A stretch of 64,000 nucleotides of DNA from an uncultured Dehalococcoidia bacterium (GTDB lineage: Bacteria > Chloroflexota > Dehalococcoidia > Lucifugimonadales > UBA1123): NCBI GenBank assembly GCA_951812505.1, contig CATOSI010000003.1:372001-436000 (forward strand). Direction: 5' to 3'. Numbering within the stretch: position 1 is the first letter of the stretch; each line of letters starts with the position of its first letter. A program made the translations under genes and the position numbers. Below the pieces are notes generated by a model. The model did no database searches. It saw only the letters and a list, made by a program, of their open reading frames with translations, and was not told the DNA's origin. Positions 61,073-64,000 of the stretch are shown piece by piece.

Positions 61073-62449
61073 ATGACACAAGTAACACCTGCAAATAGCT
61101 CATCCAGTTCGTTGTTTGGCACAGTCTCGCGTGCCCGGCCATTTGGAGGCAGACGCCGCGACTTAGGACAGAGCAGACCTCAGAACGTCAGAACGATTGT
61201 AGCCGTTGACGTTGGAACGACGAAAGTCTGCACAATCGTCGCCGAGTCCACCAGCCATGAACGGGCGCAAGTCATCGCGTACAACATAACGCCTTCGAAG
61301 GGAATCACGAAGGGAAACGTGACGGACGTTTCTCAGGCCGGAGCCGCAATCCGGCAATCCGTTTCGGCAGCCTCTCGCAAGGCAGCCACTCCGGTTTCTT
61401 CGGCGTACGTGGGAATCACCGGGACGCACGTGTCCTTCCAGGACCGCTATGACCGGATCAACTGGGCCGCGACCAAAGGCGTCATAACTCTGGACGACAT
61501 AATCAACGTTCCGAGGAGCATCGCCGGCGCCAGCGCGAGATCCGGAAGGCACGTAATCCACGCTCTGACTCGCACCTACACATTGGACGGGCAGAGCGGA
61601 ATACAGAATCCCCTGGGGATGCATACCAAGCGGATGGAGGTCGAGAGCCACGTCATCTCAGCGCAGCCTACTCTGGTAAAGAAACTTACCGAGACTGTTC
61701 GCAAGAGCGGACTGGACGTAAACGCGCTGGTCTTCCAGCCCGTGGCAAGCGCCGAAGCGGTATTGACGGAGGCGGAAAAGAGTGAAGGCGTGGCGCTGGT
61801 GGACATCGGTGGGGGCACGACCGACTTGATCATCTTTCAGCAGGGAGTAGTACAGTACACGTCGGTGATTCCAGTCGGTGGCTTCCAGTTCACCAACGAT
61901 ATATGTATCGCGTTCGACGCCACGTATGAGTCTGCGGAGGCAGCGAAGCTGGATCATGGAACCACAGACGTGCTCGGCACGAAGCCGTCGGAAGAGGTGA
62001 CTCTGTCAATCGAAGGCCGTGAATGGCCGCGCAACATCCTTCGACGCGACATCGCGCAGCTTCTCAAGGACCGCGCGGTGGAACTGCTGAGGTTGATCAG
62101 AATCAAGATGATCGAAAGCGGAATAGAGAACACCGACGACTTCAAGGTGGTCCTGACGGGCGGTACAGCCAAGCTGCCCGGCATGGAGAACCTGGTCAGG
62201 GACAATCTGACCATTGACGTGAGAATCGGCAGCCCGAATTCACGGTTGGAGCTGCCCGTAGTTCTCCAGGAACCCGAGTACGCGACCAGTATCGGTCTCG
62301 TAACCTGGGCAATGAGAAACCCGGACGCTTCGTTTGAAGATTTTTCGGGGCCCGAGGAACGCGTTGAAGAGAGCGCACAGTACGAGAGCAAGGATGTAGC
62401 AAGTCAGGCGCCGCCCAAGCGTATGCTGGAACGCCTGCTGAGAAGATAG
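61073..62449 (+). CDS. ftsA: Cell division protein FtsA
   Basis: 458 aa actin-like membrane tether for FtsZ. An additional basic, disordered N-terminus (about 1-35) precedes IVAVDVGTTKVCTIVAE, the phosphate-1 loop. SHS2 insertion about 115-195; VALVDIGGGTTDLIIFQQG is phosphate-2; VVLTGGTAKLPGMENLV is the adenosine motif. The C-terminal PPKRMLERLLRR fits an amphipathic membrane-targeting helix. Confidence 0.93.
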   Translation: MTQVTPANSSSSSLFGTVSRARPFGGRRRDLGQSRPQNVRTIVAVDVGTTKVCTIVAESTSHERAQVIAYNITPSKGITKGNVTDVSQAGAAIRQSVSAASRKAATPVSSAYVGITGTHVSFQDRYDRINWAATKGVITLDDIINVPRSIAGASARSGRHVIHALTRTYTLDGQSGIQNPLGMHTKRMEVESHVISAQPTLVKKLTETVRKSGLDVNALVFQPVASAEAVLTEAEKSEGVALVDIGGGTTDLIIFQQGVVQYTSVIPVGGFQFTNDICIAFDATYESAEAAKLDHGTTDVLGTKPSEEVTLSIEGREWPRNILRRDIAQLLKDRAVELLRLIRIKMIESGIENTDDFKVVLTGGTAKLPGMENLVRDNLTIDVRIGSPNSRLELPVVLQEPEYATSIGLVTWAMRNPDASFEDFSGPEERVEESAQYESKDVASQAPPKRMLERLLRR

Positions 62450-62504
62450 ACAGTCCACTATTACAACTATTGCCTTACGCAGCAAATAATTAGGGGGAAA
62501 TGGC

Positions 62505-63623
62505 ATGACGACATATCGGGGCGATCACGAGTCTGTTGCCCACATCAAAGTAGTAGGTGTGGGAGGAGGCGGATCCAACGCAGTCTCAAGGATGTTTAGA
62601 GAACGTATTCCTGGCGTCGAGTATATCGTCGTCAATACCGACTCTCAGGCGCTGATACGCAGCGACGTACCAATGAAGGTCCGGATAGGAGACCACCTGA
62701 CCCAGGGCAAGGGGGTAGGCGGTGTACCCGAACTCGGCTCCAAGTCGGCTGAGGAGAGCCGCGAGGATATCTTCGAGGTTATTCGCGACTCGGACATGAT
62801 ATTCATCGCCGGCGGCATGGGAGGCGGCACGGGGACCGGCGCCGCGCCGGTGCTGGCTCAGATCGCGAAGGAATCGGGAGCTCTCACCGTCGCAGTAGTT
62901 ACCAAGCCGTTCGAGTTCGAGGGACTGCGGCGCATGAGGGTTGCGGAGGCAGGCATCAAGCGTCTCAGTGAGCACGTGGATACGCTCCTGGTGATTCCGA
63001 ACGAACGCCTTCACGTCATAACCGACGAGGAGATAACCGCGGACAACGCATTCAAGCTGGCGGACGACGTTCTTCGGATAGGCGTTCAGTCCATTGCGGA
63101 GCTGATTACGGTCGCGGGCGACATCAACGTGGACTTCGCGGACGTAAACGCGATCATGCGCGACTCCGGTCCGGCGTGGATGTCTATCGGCTGGGGCATG
63201 GGCGAGCACAGAGCTCGGACAGCTGCCCAGCAGGCGATTTCCAACCCACTCCTCGACGTGTCAATCGAGGGCGCTAAGGGCGTATTGTTCAACATCACCG
63301 GCGGCAGTGATCTGAAGTTGTCGGAGCTGCACGAGGCGGCTGAAGTGATTCAGCGGGTGGTTGACCCTGATGCGAACATCATCTTCGGAATGGTAACCGA
63401 TCTCAAGATGGAGAACGAGATCAAGCTCACCATAGTGGCGACAGGGTTCCCGGTCGGCGAGTCGTTCGGCGAACGCCAGGACAATATAGACCGCATCCTT
63501 GCCGAGGCGCTGGCAAATGGCGACGAGCACGACCTCGATCTGCCGCCGTTCCTACGCAGACAGGCGCGCGCCGCGAGCCTGCGCGGAAGCAACGGAATCA
63601 ATGGCAGCAGCAATCTGCACTAG
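62505..63623 (+). CDS. ftsZ: Cell division protein FtsZ
   Basis: 372 aa tubulin-like GTPase. GVGGGGSNAVSRM (18-30), GTP signature GGMGGGTGTG (103-112), and NADDVLRIGVQSIAELITV-type helix (KLADDVLRIGVQSIAEL). The C-terminal peptide LDLPPFLRRQ is the usual FtsA/membrane-anchor contact but is followed by about 20 further residues rich in Ser, Asn and Gly. GGGGGAAATGGC leader supports the ATG. It ends the cluster before a strong hairpin. Confidence 0.96.
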   Translation: MTTYRGDHESVAHIKVVGVGGGGSNAVSRMFRERIPGVEYIVVNTDSQALIRSDVPMKVRIGDHLTQGKGVGGVPELGSKSAEESREDIFEVIRDSDMIFIAGGMGGGTGTGAAPVLAQIAKESGALTVAVVTKPFEFEGLRRMRVAEAGIKRLSEHVDTLLVIPNERLHVITDEEITADNAFKLADDVLRIGVQSIAELITVAGDINVDFADVNAIMRDSGPAWMSIGWGMGEHRARTAAQQAISNPLLDVSIEGAKGVLFNITGGSDLKLSELHEAAEVIQRVVDPDANIIFGMVTDLKMENEIKLTIVATGFPVGESFGERQDNIDRILAEALANGDEHDLDLPPFLRRQARAASLRGSNGINGSSNLH

Positions 63624-63652
63624 GCGCATTTTCGCGCGCATAGGGTAATAGT

Positions 63653-63692
63653 AGAAGAGGGCGGTACGGCCTCTGCCGTACCGCCCTCTTCT
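63653..63692 (+). terminator. Strong hairpin terminator after ftsZ
   Basis: A perfect 17-bp stem AGAAGAGGGCGGTACGG / CCGTACCGCCCTCTTCT with a 6-base loop CCTCTG, 30 bases after the ftsZ stop. There is only a weak T-rich tail, so it may need a factor or serve as a 3' stabiliser. Confidence 0.8.
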
Positions 63693-63719
63693 ATGTCTCA
63701 AGGAAGTGGTGAAATACAC

Positions 63720-63770
63720 TTGACATGCACAATATATTGCGATACTTTATCTTGACAGCGCAATAAGTTG
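63720..63770 (+). promoter_or_regulatory. Promoter with tandem NrdR boxes before nrdR
   Basis: TTGACA (63720-63725), a 17-base spacer and TACTTT (63743-63748). The spacer holds CAATATATTG (63730-63739), a full match to the NrdR-box core CWATATATWG. A second, weaker box CAATAAGTTG (63761-63770, 8 of 10) starts 31 bases later, the usual three-turn spacing. It indicates NrdR autoregulation or an nrd operon beyond the window. Confidence 0.65.
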
Positions 63771-63841
63771 TGGTTTTTCGTACAAGATATATATTTCATG
63801 CTAGCCAAATTTTGAGACTTGTATCAGCGTCAGGCAAGACT

Positions 63842-64000
63842 GTGTACTGTCCATATTGTGAACATACAAACTCCAAAGTGATTGATTCCCGCGACTCCGG
63901 CGACGGGATTCGACGTCGGCGTCAATGTCTGGAGTGTGAGCGTCGTTACACTACATACGAATACGTTCAGATGCGCACAATGATGGTAGTCAAGCGCGAC
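63842..64000 (+). CDS. nrdR: Transcriptional repressor NrdR, 5' part
   Basis: 53 residues seen before the window ends. GTG start at 63842. Zinc ribbon C3/C6 and C29/C32 in YCPYCEH and [15 protein letters not shown], with [13 protein letters not shown] between. The ATP-cone domain would follow beyond 64000. NrdR represses ribonucleotide reductase genes when dATP is high. ftsZ-nrdR adjacency fits Dehalococcoidia-like genomes. Confidence 0.93.
   Translation, partial: MYCPYCEHTNSKVIDSRDSGDGIRRRRQCLECERRYTTYEYVQMRTMMVVKRD

Noticed and set aside
1..64000. tRNA or rRNA genes
   Set aside because: The longer gaps were read for T-loop (GGTTCRAAYCC) and anticodon-arm patterns and for rRNA-like conserved stretches; none was found by eye. 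A tRNAscan-SE run would settle it.

Overview
The window reads as chromosomal DNA of a Chloroflexota bacterium, most likely a Dehalococcoidia or SAR202-type lineage. This is inference from gene content and style: a reduced rsmH-ftsA-ftsZ-nrdR division cluster with no mur or fts wall-synthesis genes, many ABC importers with Ala/Pro-rich or VEKEV-type lipoprotein linkers, LLM-type flavin enzymes, UnbV-type beta-propellers and moderately high GC. No rRNA, tRNA or CRISPR array was recognised.

Layout. 0.05-4.2 kb: a MarR regulator with its own operator, then a heterodimeric ABC exporter. 4.4-7.5 kb: a tiny zinc-ribbon protein (DUF5679 type), a tandem universal stress protein and a broken arsenite-oxidase large-subunit gene. 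7.7-13.4 kb: three secreted lipoproteins and an NHL beta-propeller. 13.9-18.2 kb: sugar/cyclitol-type metabolism (DegT aminotransferase, SDR, TIM-barrel isomerase, LLM monooxygenase). 18.5-22.3 kb: an orphan ABC ATPase, histidine decarboxylase and ACT protein operon, and an amidase with a small AtzG/GatC-like partner. 22.8-28.8 kb: the first copy of an undescribed repeat protein, an MFS transporter, an UnbV-type lipoprotein and two membrane proteins. 28.9-36.8 kb: two tandem SBP-permease-permease peptide/nickel-type ABC operons without ATPases. 37.5-42.6 kb: a branched-chain amino acid-type ABC importer. 42.9-46.4 kb: 2-oxoacid dehydrogenase E1alpha, E1beta and E2. 46.4-49.5 kb: an accessory patch with an amber-interrupted CoiA-like gene and the second copy of the repeat protein. 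49.6-63.8 kb: housekeeping genes (dnaJ-prmA-x-rsmE; argF-der-plsY-gpsA; a nitrilase; mogA, trmD; rsmH-ftsA-ftsZ; start of nrdR).

The most unusual feature is a duplicated gene family at 22.87-24.18 and 48.26-49.51 kb. Each protein carries two copies of a roughly 60-residue domain with the motif ETNDGRD and a Tyr/Asp-rich C-terminus with a CxCxxCxxC cluster. The linker between them appears to be assembled from the same dispersed repeats that litter the intergenic DNA of this window. One copy carries an additional in-frame insertion of the commonest palindromic repeat. At least five dispersed repeat classes occur (called R1-R5 below). Two genes (arsenite oxidase remnant, CoiA-like) are each broken by a single in-frame TAG, although TAG ends many intact genes here.

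Regulatory DNA that can be read directly includes a MarR operator, tandem NrdR boxes 31 bp apart before nrdR, matching TTGACT-17-TATAAT promoters before both peptide-transporter operons, hairpins between their SBP and permease genes, and a strong dnaJ promoter.
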